From positions 1 through 64,000 of the forward strand of contig JALNQF010000163.1 in assembly GCA_028456385.1 (NCBI GenBank): a stretch of DNA of 64,000 nucleotides, in the 5' to 3' direction. Of the stretch, positions 38,166-49,779 are shown piece after piece. Under the pieces are notes generated by a model. That model searched no databases and had not been told where the DNA came from. It worked only from the letters and a program-made list of their open reading frames with translations. Position 1 is the first letter of the stretch. Each line of letters opens with the position of its first letter. Position numbers and translations under genes: made by a program. The stretch comes from Ophiosphaerella korrae. Lineage: Eukaryota; Ascomycota; Dothideomycetes; Pleosporales; Phaeosphaeriaceae.

Positions 38166-40625
38166 CGTGGATTCTTGTGCTCACATGCCACCTTTATTGA
38201 AGCAATATGGGACACGAAAGTACTGAGTAGATATCGAAGCAAATATCAAAGTAAACCGAAAAGGCTGCGAGAGCCCCTTGACACGTCTCTAGGGTACTAA
38301 TCGTCAAATCTCCCGGGTCACTATCGCTTGCGCTGTCAGGGACGGTCTTTCATGTGAGGTCCACTGTCCCAGAATCTGGAGCCCAACAACCGAGTGGCTA
38401 GGCTAAGGTGCTGGGTCATTGGGATGGAATAAAGTACAGGGGTATGAGCAAAAAAGCGGATTGTGACAGCTTCTAGCGCTTCCATTCGGCCATGACATTT
38501 CTTCCATAACAAATTGATGGGCTTGCCGCGGAGATGATCCATGTAGGTGCATTAAATTTCAGCTCTAGCTTCGAGGTGAATGGACCAGCATAAGAGAGTT
38601 GGGTAGGGGTATCAAAGCTGACGTAGGCGGCCCCAAACTCCCAACAAGTGGGGCGCCACTGGTGAATGTGTAGCGCTTATGGTCTGCAGTGTTTGACGGA
38701 GATATTCCCTTTTAGGTAATGTGGCACGTACTCGCGTCAGGTGGCTTGACGACCCGGCTGTATGCAGGCATAGAAACGAACATGAGGCGTATATAGAGGT
38801 GCCGTTCAGCACTAACTCCTTCAGCTGATAGCGCGCAGAAAAGAAGTTGTGTGCATTCAACGACATTTCCTTCTTGATCTGGGATCGCACGTTGTAGGTA
38901 GTTCTGCCAAGGCTTATCTCATCCTTCATAACCGATTTGCCCCAGGGATAATTGCGGGTTTTCGAAATTCCGGTCAAGTGTCGCAAAGAGTTCGCCCGTT
39001 TCAGCGAGGATTGGATTGAATTGCATCGGCGAGCACAGACCTATGATCAGGAAGCTCCATCCCTCCATCCTATCTGATCTTGCGGAACCTCCGCTGCGGT
39101 CGTCCGTCTGCACCGTCAAAATCCTCTATTAGATATCTGGCCTGACTTAGTGTAGCCACGTCGCTTGCAACCTCACAACAATGTCGTTCCTACCGCGGAA
39201 GATGAAGTCGCGATTTGAAGGTATCAGAAGTTTACATAAAAGTGACGTGGATAATAGGAGTTAGACGAAACATTTAGAAGTGGCCTTCTTGAATCTGGCA
39301 CATTTTTCCACACGAGCGAATAAAATTCTCGGTTGCATCGCGATTTGCCATGCGCCACAGCAACGCTGTCGGACGGCTCCGACATTTTCTCGTTAGCACT
39401 TGCACCACTGCCTTAGCGGAGATGTCACTTTAGCCAAAATGTTCGTTGTTGAAGAAACAGAATTTGCACATGAGTCGTGGTACGAAGAACGATACCACTG
39501 CACAGGAACAGAATATCATGATACCGAGAAAAGAGCAATACAAAGCCTGTCCATCGAAGAATATTTTCACGTGAAAGGTCATAAGCTTCTCAAGCATCCA
39601 ACACAAAAGTTCGGCTAAATCTGAACGGGTTTTCAAACCTCATCAAGTCAATCAGACGCGCGCACAATCCCGCTCCCGTACCTTTCCAATATTTCACCTC
39701 GGTAGCGAAGACCACCAGCTAGCTTTGGCGGCTGAGACAGAAAATAAAGTTTGGTGAGCAACCCCCAGAACAGGATACGTTGAATTCAAGTAGGTAGTCC
39801 GAATAGGCATCGATCGAACTTTACGAACGGACATGGCGTATTCGGTTTCATAAGGGCGATGCGGTCAAACGACTCATGATGCATGTGCGTGGATCACCAA
39901 ACAGAGATGGAATGAGATCTTTCGATAGAGTCAGGATCCTAGCTGATCTGCATCCCTACGTGAAGGAAATCACATCACCTTCTGTGTGATTCAGTGCATG
40001 TTGGAGATGAAGATAAATGCGACCGCATAGCTCCACCATGGGAGCGGAGCTGTGCGCCGGGCCAGTATGCGGCGACCATGGAAAGCCTGCTATTTTTGGC
40101 ACTTTGTCGTTGGTACACTTGGACTTTCGAATTAGCACTCGATGCTATCTATGAACGAGCGATTTGTAGCGTTGTCTGTTCCGACTTGGCGTAGTGCTTT
40201 CTATCATCAATGACTCAACACAATCCAGCTCATAGGGAGACCGGCCATCCCCACATCGCTGAAGGCATATATCAGACCCCGCAGTAGGCAAAATGCAATA
40301 TCTAAAAACACAACTACAAGCCACCAAACTCAAAATTATTCTTCACCCCATCCACGCCCCCATGCCGTTGATGGTGTTGACTAGCACTTTGCCATCAACC
40401 ATGATTCCCAAACAGAGCACTAGGCACTGCGGGGAAATACGTGTTCGCGAATCAAGTATGTGCCGAGGCGCAAGGACGAGACACGTGTGGGCAGGGTAGG
40501 TTACTAGGTTGCATGTGTGTGTGTGTGGTGTCGAACGTGCGCGGCCGAGTTTATTTGGAAGCTATGTTGGGTTGATCAAGACCAAAATTGGAAAACAAGT
40601 GAGTTTATTCTCTAGCATCCTCGGT
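38166..40625. other. 2.4-kb gene-poor region
   Basis: I could not support a gene on either strand. Short open stretches (for example near 38612-38986 minus and 39400-39618 plus) lack domain motifs and intron-linked extensions. A short MSFLPRKMKSRFEG reading at 39181 could be an isolated first exon, but no continuation was found. It holds the receptor's promoter and the OGG1 3' flank. Confidence 0.45.
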
Positions 40626-41921
40626 TTAAGATTTTTGGCGCTTGCTCCTTGTCACCCTCTGCATGACGTCCACGACTTGTTCTTTTTCCCGAGGTTCGGC
40701 TTTGACGCGCTTCCGTTTCGTAGTTTCCTTTTTGATAGATTGTTCAAGACGCATTTCTTCTCCCTCCTGTTTGATCACAATCTCTTCTTCTTCTTTGACT
40801 TCTGTCTTGGTGGTGATGCGCTCGGAAAAGGCTTTGAGATCGGCGGTGAAGAGCACGGAGTGGGCCCAGCCGGCTTCCTTACCCCAGAGTTTTCGGAAGT
40901 GGTTTGCGATGGCGGTGTAAGTTGTTGATGTCAAGCTGCTGTGTTTGCCCTTTCCAAACTTGTAGTCGCGTTGTGCTATCTGCCAAACGTGTGTGTCTAC
41001 GGGAACGGACTCAGACCAGCCAAGGCCAAACAGACAGACACAGTCGGCGACCTTTGGGCCCACGCCGTGAAGGGCCAAAAGCTCCTCGTGTGCTCTTCGG
41101 TAGCCTTCGCGGCCTCCATGAAGTAGCTCTCCGGCAGGCTTCTCCTTGATGCCGAATTGGGGGCACTCAGGGTTACTGAGATCCTGCAGCCATTGCAGGC
41201 CCTTTTCTTGCGACACGATGCGAGCAGTCTTTGCAATGTACTTGGCGCGATATCCGAATCCAAGCTGCATCAGATGTGCCTCCACGTCTGGACCAGACAA
41301 GGCGTCAGGGGTAGGAAAGTCATGGTAGGGAGTCTGGTCTATGTGGGCAATGAGTGGCCCGTAGTGCAGACACAGATTGTGGACCATGCCCGATATGCGG
41401 CTGATATTGTTGTTGCTGCTGCATATGAAGCCGATGAGGGCTTCCCAGGCATCCTGGCGCAGGATGCGTACGCCCATGAATTTGGGCGCTTTCTTCTTGA
41501 AGTTGGCATCTGAGGCGGCCCATTGGTGGTACAGCTGGCCAAGGTCAGGGGCGAGATTGAGGTAGTGGTTCAAGAGGGCAAGGGTGTCGTCGTGGTCGGG
41601 GGCGAGCGAGGGCGCATTCGAGGGGGGTGGCGTAGGGAGCTTCGAGGCGGCGGCGGCGGTGGTGGTGGTGGTGGTTGGGTAGATGGCGCGGTAGTGGACG
41701 TGGTGGGCGTCTTGACGGAGGGAAACCAGGCGGCCATGGAGGGCACATGACCACTCGTCGTGGGCAGACTTGCGCCATCTAGTAGGGGGACGGTCAGGCT
41801 GCGGCTAGCTGGTGGTGCTGTGTATGTACCTGAAGGACTGGCCGCAGCGCAAGGTGGTGTCGATGCACAGCTCGGTGAGAGTGGCGGGCAGCCTGTGCCA
41901 TTCTGCCGCGCGCAGGCCCAT
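40626..41921 (-). CDS. ogg1: 8-oxoguanine DNA glycosylase/AP lyase OGG1
   Basis: Predicted 414 residues. Exons (minus strand) are 41830-41921 and 40626-41778; the 51-bp intron joins LRCGQSFR to WRKSAHDEW. The start at 41921 gives MGLRAAEWHRLPATLTELC, the usual OGG1 opening. Motifs: the N-terminal OGG_N segment to ALHGRLVSLRQD, SSNNNISRI (helix contacting the lesion), and the helix-hairpin-helix LLALHGVGPKVADCVCLF with the catalytic Lys, followed by SVPVDTHVW with the catalytic Asp. It removes 8-oxo-guanine from DNA and nicks the abasic site. A poly-Thr/Ala stretch in the N-terminal domain is an unusual low-complexity insert. The C-terminus is a Lys/Glu-rich tail with KRKR, likely nuclear localisation. 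It is divergent from the U2AF gene with 249 bases between start codons. Confidence 0.95.
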
Positions 41922-42170
41922 TGCAGTTGTGCTGTCTGGTGGTGTTGGGGGTATCCAGCGGCAGGCGGCCAGGCACCTGAAATGGTCTCGGCGCGCCAAG
42001 GCGGAGCAGGCACGGACGCGCCTTTCGTTGGACAGCTCCCGTGTGCGCTTTTGTCGTCCTCAACCGCGTCCCAGCGGCCACACACACCAGCCATCGGACT
42101 GCCCATCGCCTCCGTTGACCATACCAACCAGTTCCAGCTTCTGCTTGTGCGCCCTCTGTGCTCGCCCACC
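41922..42170. promoter_or_regulatory. Compact bidirectional promoter between ogg1 and U2AF
   Basis: 249 bases separate the two divergent start codons. The start at 42171 is preceded by CCACC, a good Kozak context. No TATA box was seen, typical for housekeeping pairs. Confidence 0.6.
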
Positions 42171-44160
42171 ATGAACGGCGACGGCTACTCTCGAGGTAAG
42201 CGGCAGGGCCCAGTACACGTGCTGACTGGTCTGCAGCTTGCATCCATACTAACATAACCAGATGGCGGCAGGTCCAGCGGCTCGCGAAACTACGTAGGTG
42301 CCCCCCGTCCTGCCCGTCCGCCGTGCGCGCCCCCACAACTGACGCCCAGCCTGCAGTCCTCAAGAGACGACCGCCGGGGCGGTGATGACCGCCGCCGCCG
42401 CCGCTCGCGCTCTCCCCGCCACGGCGGAGGAGGCGGAGCGGGAGCAGGAGGGCCCCGTCGCGACTACGAGGTCGACACGTACTCGTCCAGCCGCGACTAC
42501 CGCGAGCGCGAGCGCGAAGACACATACAACGCCCGCCGCGAGAGGCGCGACGACCGCGGCCCAGGCGGCGGCCCAGGCGACCGTGGAGACCGCGGCGACC
42601 GCGGCTGGGGCGACTCGTACTCCAGGCGCGACCGTCCTCGAGGAGGCGACCGCGACGACGACCGCAGCCACCGCCGCGACCGGGGCGACAGAGACCGCGA
42701 CCGAGGCGGCCGAGACGGCGGCTTTGGCGACGACCGTAGACGGGGCGGACGCGATGGCGGCGGCGGCGGCGGCGGTGGCCGTGACCGCGACCGTGGGCGG
42801 CAGCAGAAGGAAGAGTCGCCGCTCCCCAACAAGCAACGCGAGGCCACGCCCGACCTCTCGCCCTTTGTCAGCATCCAGAAGCGCCAGCGTCGCATGACGC
42901 AGTGGGATATCAAGCCTGCCGGCTACGAGAACATCACCGCCGAGGGCGCCAAGCTGTCTGGCATGTTTCCTCTGCCCGGCGCGCCGCGTGCTGCTCCCAT
43001 GGATCCCTCCAAGCTCGCCGCCCTCATGAGCCCGTCGGCAGGCACTGCCTCGGCCGCTGCTCTGGCCCCAGGTGCCTCGAAGCAGTCGAAGCGCCTCTAC
43101 GTTCACAACCTGCCGTCTGGCGCCTCCTCGGAAGAGCTCATGGATTTCTTCAACCTCCAGCTCAACGGCCTAAACGTCGTCTCTGGCCACGACCCCTGTG
43201 CCTCCGCCCACATCGCCTCGAATAAGCAGTATGCCGCGCTCGAGTTCAAGACGCCTGAGGACGCCACCGTCGCTCTGGCCATGAGCGGCATTTCCATGCG
43301 CGACGACGGGGGTGGCCCAGACCGTTCTGGCCTCTCCATCCGCCGGCCCAAGGACTACATCACCCCCTCATTCGACGAGAATGCCTACTCTGGGGAGGGT
43401 GTGTCAAGTGTCGTAAAGGACAGTCCCAACAAGCTTAGTATTGTCAATATTCCCACCTTCATCGAGGAGGAACAGGTGCGAGAGCTCATTGAGACTATGG
43501 GCAACCTGCGGGCCTTTGTCTTGGTCAAGGATAACGGCACCGAGCAACATCGCGTACGATCATCACCGTGCTTTTAAATTACCTCGCTAATATTTATCTA
43601 GGGTATCGCTTTCTGCGAGTACGCAAGCGACGAATACGTCGACCAGATCATCGAAGGTCTCAACGATATTCCACTCGGCGAAGGCAACCTCAAGGTCTCT
43701 CGCGCAACAGTCGGTGTGCAGCAGACTACCACCGGCCTGGATGGAGGTGTTAATGCCATCTCTATGCTCGCCAGTGCCAATGCTGCCGAGAACCTTGAAC
43801 AGAGCCGAGTCATCTGCCTCATGAACATGGTTACCTCGGATGAACTGCTCAACGACGACGAGTATGACGGTAAGATCTATGTACAACCCATTTTGACTAC
43901 ACAATGCTAACAATTTTTCCTCAGAAATCAAGGAGGATATCGAAGAGGAGTGCCAAAAATACGGCCCAATTGTTGAGATCAAGATTCCTCGTCCCGCCGG
44001 TGCCCGTACCAGCCTAGGAGTTGGCAAAATTTACATCAAGTACCAGGACAGCGAGTCAGCGCAGCGCGCTATCAAGGCTCTTGCTGGCCGTCAATTCTCC
44101 CGAAGGACCGTTGTTGCAACCCACTTTTCAGAAGAGGGCTTCGATGTAGACGCATGGTAA
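42171..44160 (+). CDS. Splicing factor U2AF large subunit (U2AF65)
   Basis: Predicted 585 residues. Exons: 42171-42195, 42262-42293, 42357-43553, 43602-43869 and 43925-44160. Introns are 66, 63, 48 and 55 bp. The N-terminus (about 1-175) is an Arg/Gly/Asp-rich RS-like region built from repeated GDRDR-type units. It is followed by RRMTQWDIKP, the segment that precedes RRM1. Three RNA-recognition motifs follow: RRM1 at RLYVHNLP, RRM2 at KLSIVNIP with GIAFCEYAS, and the atypical C-terminal UHM at VICLMNMV with the GRQF R-x-F motif. It binds the polypyrimidine tract and, through the UHM, SF1 at the branch site. The acidic/basic alternation replaces classic SR dipeptides. Confidence 0.95.
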
Positions 44161-44493
44161 TTGTACGATACATGCCGCGTGTAGTGGTTTTTCCTTTTTC
44201 TCTTTTGCGTGTTAGTTGATAGGCCAGCTTTTCTGGACTTCATTCATGGAAAAAGGAGAACGGGATTTGTACAATAATTTGACCTCAGGAAAAATGCGAG
44301 CATGTGTAGGGTAAAACAAGTAGTATGGATGGATATTGGAACTTGAGAAACATCGATCAGCCAGTGTACAGGCAGGGAGTTGATAGCGCACACAGTTTCA
44401 GTAGCATTCAAATCAACATTAGCTTTCCAATCCGCAGGTTAGATATCCTGTGCCTATCCCATCCATCCATCCATCCATCCATCCATCCATCCA
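44161..44493. other. Intergenic region between convergent genes, with an ATCC microsatellite
   Basis: 333 bases of 3' flank for the U2AF and P450 genes. The ATCC repeat runs over about 44461-44493, right up to the P450 stop codon. Confidence 0.6.
44461..44493. repeat. Tetranucleotide microsatellite (ATCC)n
   Basis: About eight ATCC units end directly at the TGA stop (44494-44496, minus strand) of the P450. A change in unit number would alter only the 3' untranslated region. Confidence 0.9.
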
Positions 44494-46422
44494 TCATCGC
44501 CGCACGATCTTTAGCCTCATCTCTCCCGGCCGCCTAACATGTAGCAACAGTGGCTCCGCGATCGAATCCTTCAGCACATTTTTCAGCCTCTCTTCTTCAT
44601 GCTCCCTCCCTAACTCGTCCATTACATCCAACTCGATCCTCACACTCGCCAGCACACGTGCTAATACCGCGCAAAACTCCACCTGACTAAACTTCATACC
44701 CGGACACATGCGGGGGCCCGCTCCCCAAGCAAGAAACCCAGATTCAGGCGTCGGATGCAGCACGGCGTTCTCAGGCGAGAGCCAACGTTGCGGACTGAAG
44801 GTGCTAGGTGCCTCGAAATATGTGTGTGAAGCGTGGGAAGCCCAAGAGTTCAGGCTAAGTTGGGTTGCAGGAGGAAGAACGATAGAAGTAGACGTACGTG
44901 TCCGACTTAACGAAGTGGGGACTGAGACTGTGGTGGAGCTAGGAGATATGTAGGAGCGGGGGAGCGGTGGGGAAGGAGAGTGCGTGCGGAGAGTTTCGTA
45001 CTGTTGACATTATATTAACCAAGTGATTCGGTTGAGTGGGAAAAATAAAAATAAAAATAAAAATAAAAATAAAATAAAAGTTTATATTTATGTAAAGGGG
45101 ATTTTCAACATACCATGACACACATGACTCTCTTCAGCTTTGGAAACGTTTTGGCGTACTCAATGTCGTGTAGGTTAGGCATGACCTCATCTACTTCTTC
45201 GGCAACCCAGTCTTGTATCCCGGGGTTCAGCGCAAGTAAAGCGAGGGCATAAGATAGTGTGATGGCCGTCGATTCCAACCCACCCAGCGTGAAGATAAAT
45301 ATATTACCGCGGAGCTCGATATCTGATAGCCTGGCTTTTGTATCCTGGCAAGTAGCATCGTTTGCTTTGATCAGTGTGTTTATCAAAGTTGATTTTGCAT
45401 CTGTGGTCCTTGGTTTTGCGCGCTCGCGGACGATGATTTCGTCCATGTATTTTGTGAATTCGTGCATGGCCAGGAGAAGTTGTTTGATGCTAGGGGGAAG
45501 TAAGGACTGAAGTCTGAAATTGGTGAACCATGGCATTATACTTAAGAGGGCTGGTGATATAGACGTGCTCATCACGGTCAACAATGCTTCTCTGAGCGAC
45601 AGGCTGTGGCCGGCGGTGGGTTCGTTGACTTGGTGGTTTTCAAAGGCGACGGAGGATATTACATTCAAGGCAAGTGTGCTAGTGTCTTTTATGACACTGG
45701 TGGTGTTCTTTTCTGGTGAGGATATTAATTTTGTGAGGAGAGGGTCGCATTGTTTAAGAGCTTCTGTCCAAACGGTACTTGAAGCTCGTTCAGTGAAGCA
45801 TGAGGCTGTGAGTCTTCGGTGGCGGCTCCAGTCTTCGCCATTGGACTAGAATTAGTGATATTAACCAAGCGTACTCTGATAAATAAGGGCTATAGAAGAA
45901 AGAATCACATAGATACACGATATGCGTAGCAAAGGGGGTGCACTTACAGTGTCAACATTCTGCCCAAAAGTGCCAAGAATTTCTAATTATCAATCAGTCT
46001 GTATCTTTTTGGTTCGTATCTCTTGCTTATCTACCAACAAAATACGCACCGTTAACATTATCTGGTTTCACAAAATCCCTCCATTTCTTCAAAACATGCT
46101 CAACTGTCTTCGCATCGCTGGTACATAGCACATTAAGCCCGGGTGAAACGACCATGAAGCAGTGCCCTAATTTATCATGCAAATTAGCACCATCTTGCCA
46201 CGCGCATGTCCAGTCAATCGCTCGGAACCAGCTAAACCTATCCAGCAGTGGCCTAAGATATGACGCGCTGAGTTGCCATTGTATGGTGTATGGTGTGATT
46301 GGGCTAAAGAGAAGGTTGAGACCGGTTTTTCGAGCCAATTGGTAGTTGCGTAAGAGAGAAACGACGGGGTTTATGACGAGATACACAACGATCATTGTGA
46401 TACCAATGCTCCATATCGCCAT
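44494..46422 (-). CDS. Cytochrome P450 monooxygenase (CYP3/CYP5-clan-like)
   Basis: Predicted 548 residues. Exons (minus strand): 46050-46422, 45948-45982, 45114-45845 and 44494-45000. Introns are 67, 102 and 113 bp, longer than its neighbours; the third contains an AAAAT-type microsatellite. The N-terminus has a membrane anchor (IWSIGITMIVVYLVINPVV). Motifs: the DWSRHRRLTA C-helix, GGLEST in the I-helix, YETLRTHSP (ExxR) at the start of exon 4, the FSPQRW segment, and the heme loop FLAWGAGPRMCPG with its Cys ligand. The sequence resembles fungal P450s distantly related to the CYP3/CYP5/CYP6/CYP9 group. It has no obvious pathway partners; its promoter side faces the decayed receptor gene. The substrate is unknown. 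Confidence 0.9.
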
Positions 46423-47451
46423 GTCACAGGTCTGCCGTAGGTGATATCGTCAAAGTAAAAGATCAAATTTACAGCCTCAGAGAGCTAGTTAAATACGCTA
46501 GTCATAAGACTATGCACTCTCAAAGCGATTTGTGAAAATCCAGGGTTGACTTGGTGTTGCAGCATAAGACGTCTGCATAGTATCGGCTGAGTGTACGGAT
46601 GAGGAGAGCGGGGTTGCATGCAGGTGCAGCTGGGAAGCGAAACACACTAGCTTCGAAATCGGGCTGCAAATAATGACCCTTTTTTTTTGGCGGAGAAAGC
46701 TAAGTCTATAATAGGGTAAGTATCTCTTTGATTAGGCAATTATAAGAGTAGGAAGTGTGACACTTCGCAGACGCTTTTCGGGGACCCTGTCATTGCTATT
46801 TGTCTACCAGTTTCTGTGTGCATCGTCCTGGTCACCGCCCCATAATTTATACAACCAAGTAGACTTGGCTTTATGAGCTGCACGGTAAATTCTCTCATAC
46901 GAGAAGAGACTGTACCTTCCAAATTATTGAAATTGATGATATTGATGGAGAGTGCGGAATTCACTCTCAACCACAGCCAAGCATTCTATTCAATGTGAAA
47001 CTACGTGAGAACTTTCCTCTTCTTCGGCTTGTATTAAAAATACTTATTTCAAATTCTTTATTTCCTTCTATATGGTGTTATTCCTTTCTAGAGAATAATT
47101 CATACCGAACTGAAATGATGCTTCGACTTGAAATTGCGACCGGGTCACCATCTGTCTTTTCGAGAACCAAGATAGATCCTTGACAGCCCTTTACATTGGG
47201 ACGTTATTTTTATCTATTATCTCAATATTTTTTGAGACTGTCTTGCAATTATGCTCGCGCTGTACGGATTAAACGTTCAGCTTTTCCAATTAGTAAGTCA
47301 GCCTTCCTTGGAGATATACGCTCCAACCCCCTTCCATACAGTTTGAACTACTAATCATTTGATACTGCCTTACTATGTCGCTGCCTTTATAGGCTTTCTG
47401 CTCCATTCTGTGTGTCTTCAATGCTTTCTACGAGGCTATTATTGCCCTGCC
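46423..47451. other. Intergenic region, no gene seen
   Basis: About 1 kb, mildly AT-rich, with a T-run near 46680. It is the promoter side of the second P450 and the 3' flank of the receptor pseudogene. Confidence 0.5.
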
Positions 47452-48838
47452 CTAGCTCTGCCAACCGCAGTTCGTCATCATCAGGCTTCGCAGCCTCCAC
47501 CCGAGTATCAACCGTCTTCGTGATAGTTGTACCAAACAGACTATTGAGCAGAGTGCTCTCCTTTTTACCTCTTTTATTTCTATCGGCTGCTTCCTGTTGG
47601 TTGTGTGTTCTGCGTTCTGCATCGATTGCGTATCAGCTTTCATACGTCCAAAACAACTGGGCATTGCGCGTGCGAGAAACCGCCGAAACGCAGGCATGCA
47701 TACGCAGAATATCTCAACATTCAATTCTTCGACTGGCCATATTCCGCTTGAGAATGTATCGTATGTAGGGTTCGTCGTGTTGGCATATTGGATAAACAAT
47801 TGGACGCGGAGATAAGAAACTAATATAGTGCTAGAGAGTTGAAGCATATCAATTTCTTCCTTATGCTGAAATTTAGTTTCCACAACTGCGGGACCGGTAT
47901 AAGTACAATTAAAACACCGCTCCCTATATTGACTGCTGCAGCACAATAACAGAATATATTTTGGTTGATACATTAGTCTGAGGCGTTCGGCTCGCCCAGA
48001 CATGCTGTCCAAATTGCTAGGCCGGTGTTAAATCTTCGTACACGGGATCAGTCTACACAAATTGAGATAGACATACCTGGGATAGGCGAACAAGTAAAGG
48101 TCATAGAAAAGCCAAAGCCAGCAGCGTATCCAAGCGAGGTTGCTAAGCTAATAAAGCACCACAGCCTTACACCATGTGAGGGAAATATGCGAAGAAAGAA
48201 GAATAAAAAAGTGAGTTTTGTGAATCCAAAGCACCAGAAGTAAAATTTCTGACAGATGTATATTTACTGGACACGTTAATACAGTCGCCGATCCTAAACT
48301 GGCAGATGGGACTTACCCCAAGACGCTTCTGAACCCTTTCGGGCGTGAGTGTCCACATATCTCGTCTGAGGCCCAATCTTGCTGATATGATCAATCCAAT
48401 AAAGTTAGGAGCCGCCATGCTAGGGGCCAGGCAAGCACAGAGATCATCGTAACCAAAACTATTCTGTCGTATCGCAACGAAGATGCGCATCATGACAGCG
48501 AGGAAGGCAAAAGAGCTGCCTATTCCATCCGCGCAGATTAAGATATATCTCTTATCGCGAATCGGTCGCCTGCAGACCATGGAGGTAGCATTTTTTGCAG
48601 CAGTTGCAGTCAGTGCTTCTAAAGGTACAACTTGCTTGACCGCTCACGAAAAGATTGTAGCACGCTTCCTATGGCAGCCAGTCCTTATAAGTTCGTATTC
48701 TAATCGAATATTCGCACACTGCACATGAAGGCAATAATGGCAGCTCGATTTGTGCTGAGCCCAGCCTCGTATAGAACGCTACAAGCGCAAACACCAGTAC
48801 TATAGGTAACACAGAACGATGTGCTTTTTTCCCTATGC
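47452..48838 (-). pseudogene. Broken CFEM-7TM receptor gene (PTH11 class)
   Basis: Read on the minus strand, the remnant begins with a signal-peptide-like SVLPIVLVFALVAF and the CFEM opening LPSCA, where the intact paralogue at 36.6-38.2 kb also has an intron. Most of the cysteine-rich CFEM exon is absent. The next recognisable part is EALTATAAKN with a frame change just before it, then SSFAFLAVMMRIF, FGYDDLCACLA and RDMWTLTPERV (first membrane spans). The middle spans are missing or unreadable (48000-48300). The last part keeps QYANTTNPTYD and WPVEELNVEIFCVCMPAFRR. The expected start Met is ATA (about 48838). Lesions are a deletion, frame changes and stop codons. A gene with unusual splicing is less likely. 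Confidence 0.75.
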
Positions 48839-49779
48839 CGCACTTTTTGTCATGAGCACAGAACCTGCGACACTGAACATGGTAGGAATAAGCTGTGGGA
48901 TGCACAACCAGTAACACACGATAACGAACCCCACATGGATGTAGGTAAGTAGCGGAAGCGGAAGCAGATCCCCAATGCTGATGTTCGGCTGTCGAGCGAG
49001 ATTACCAATACCTAGGTATTCGTATTGATTCTGTCAAGTCCTGATTTCTCAGTTTTTGCGCAACAAACGACAAGCGTCACTAAGATTCGACCATTCGACC
49101 CTTCAGTTCCAGGTAATTAGTATGATATGTCGATAAGTATCGCATCCGGCTGGATCGTTCAGAAGCCTTCTAATTCAAATATTGATGCAGGAATTTGGGC
49201 CTTATTCATACTACAGTTTCCATACGGTCAACGTTGACTGCGTCCGTTTCGGCCCGACCCATAGTAAACGAGAGAAGTTCGCGTTTCACTGCTTCTCCCT
49301 TCTCTATTCTGTCCTTCTGTTTTCTTTCCTTGCGGGCTAACAGAGTTTGATAATAGACATCTTAATTCAGACTCGACGAATGATATTGCTTTGGCGAGCG
49401 CTAAAAAGAAGTGACACCGTAAAAATATTTGCTTACGAGCAGTTTTGACGTCTTAGACAATATCTACCTACCTAGCCGTCGAGCGATGGACCCCTCCTGG
49501 ACCATTGACCTAGCTTCATGGTTCAATGACTTTGATGCGTTATTGGGGAGTCTAGATAGGTCACTTCAAAGCCCTACCTAGCACACTGTCGGCACCATCC
49601 ATTTGATATAAATGCGGCTATTTTGTGACTGAGGCGTGGTAGATCATCCTCGAATATCTCGTTCTAGGCTTGGCCTGCAGCAGGAACACATCGCACGGCA
49701 GACAGGGCAACAGGCGCTTTAGCGATGGTGCAACCACCTGAATAATGACTCGAGCGTAGATTGGTGACAACCTACCTAT
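48839..49779. other. Intergenic region between two pseudogenes
   Basis: About 0.9 kb without recognisable coding sequence. Confidence 0.45.

Noticed and set aside
38612..39618. Open stretches of 70-125 codons in the 2.4-kb gap
   Set aside because: No recognisable motif, no plausible intron-linked extension, and no consistent coding composition.
42360..43106. Long Ala/Val-rich open frame on the minus strand
   Set aside because: It is the mirror of the Arg/Gly-rich, GC-biased N-terminal region of the U2AF gene and has no motifs.
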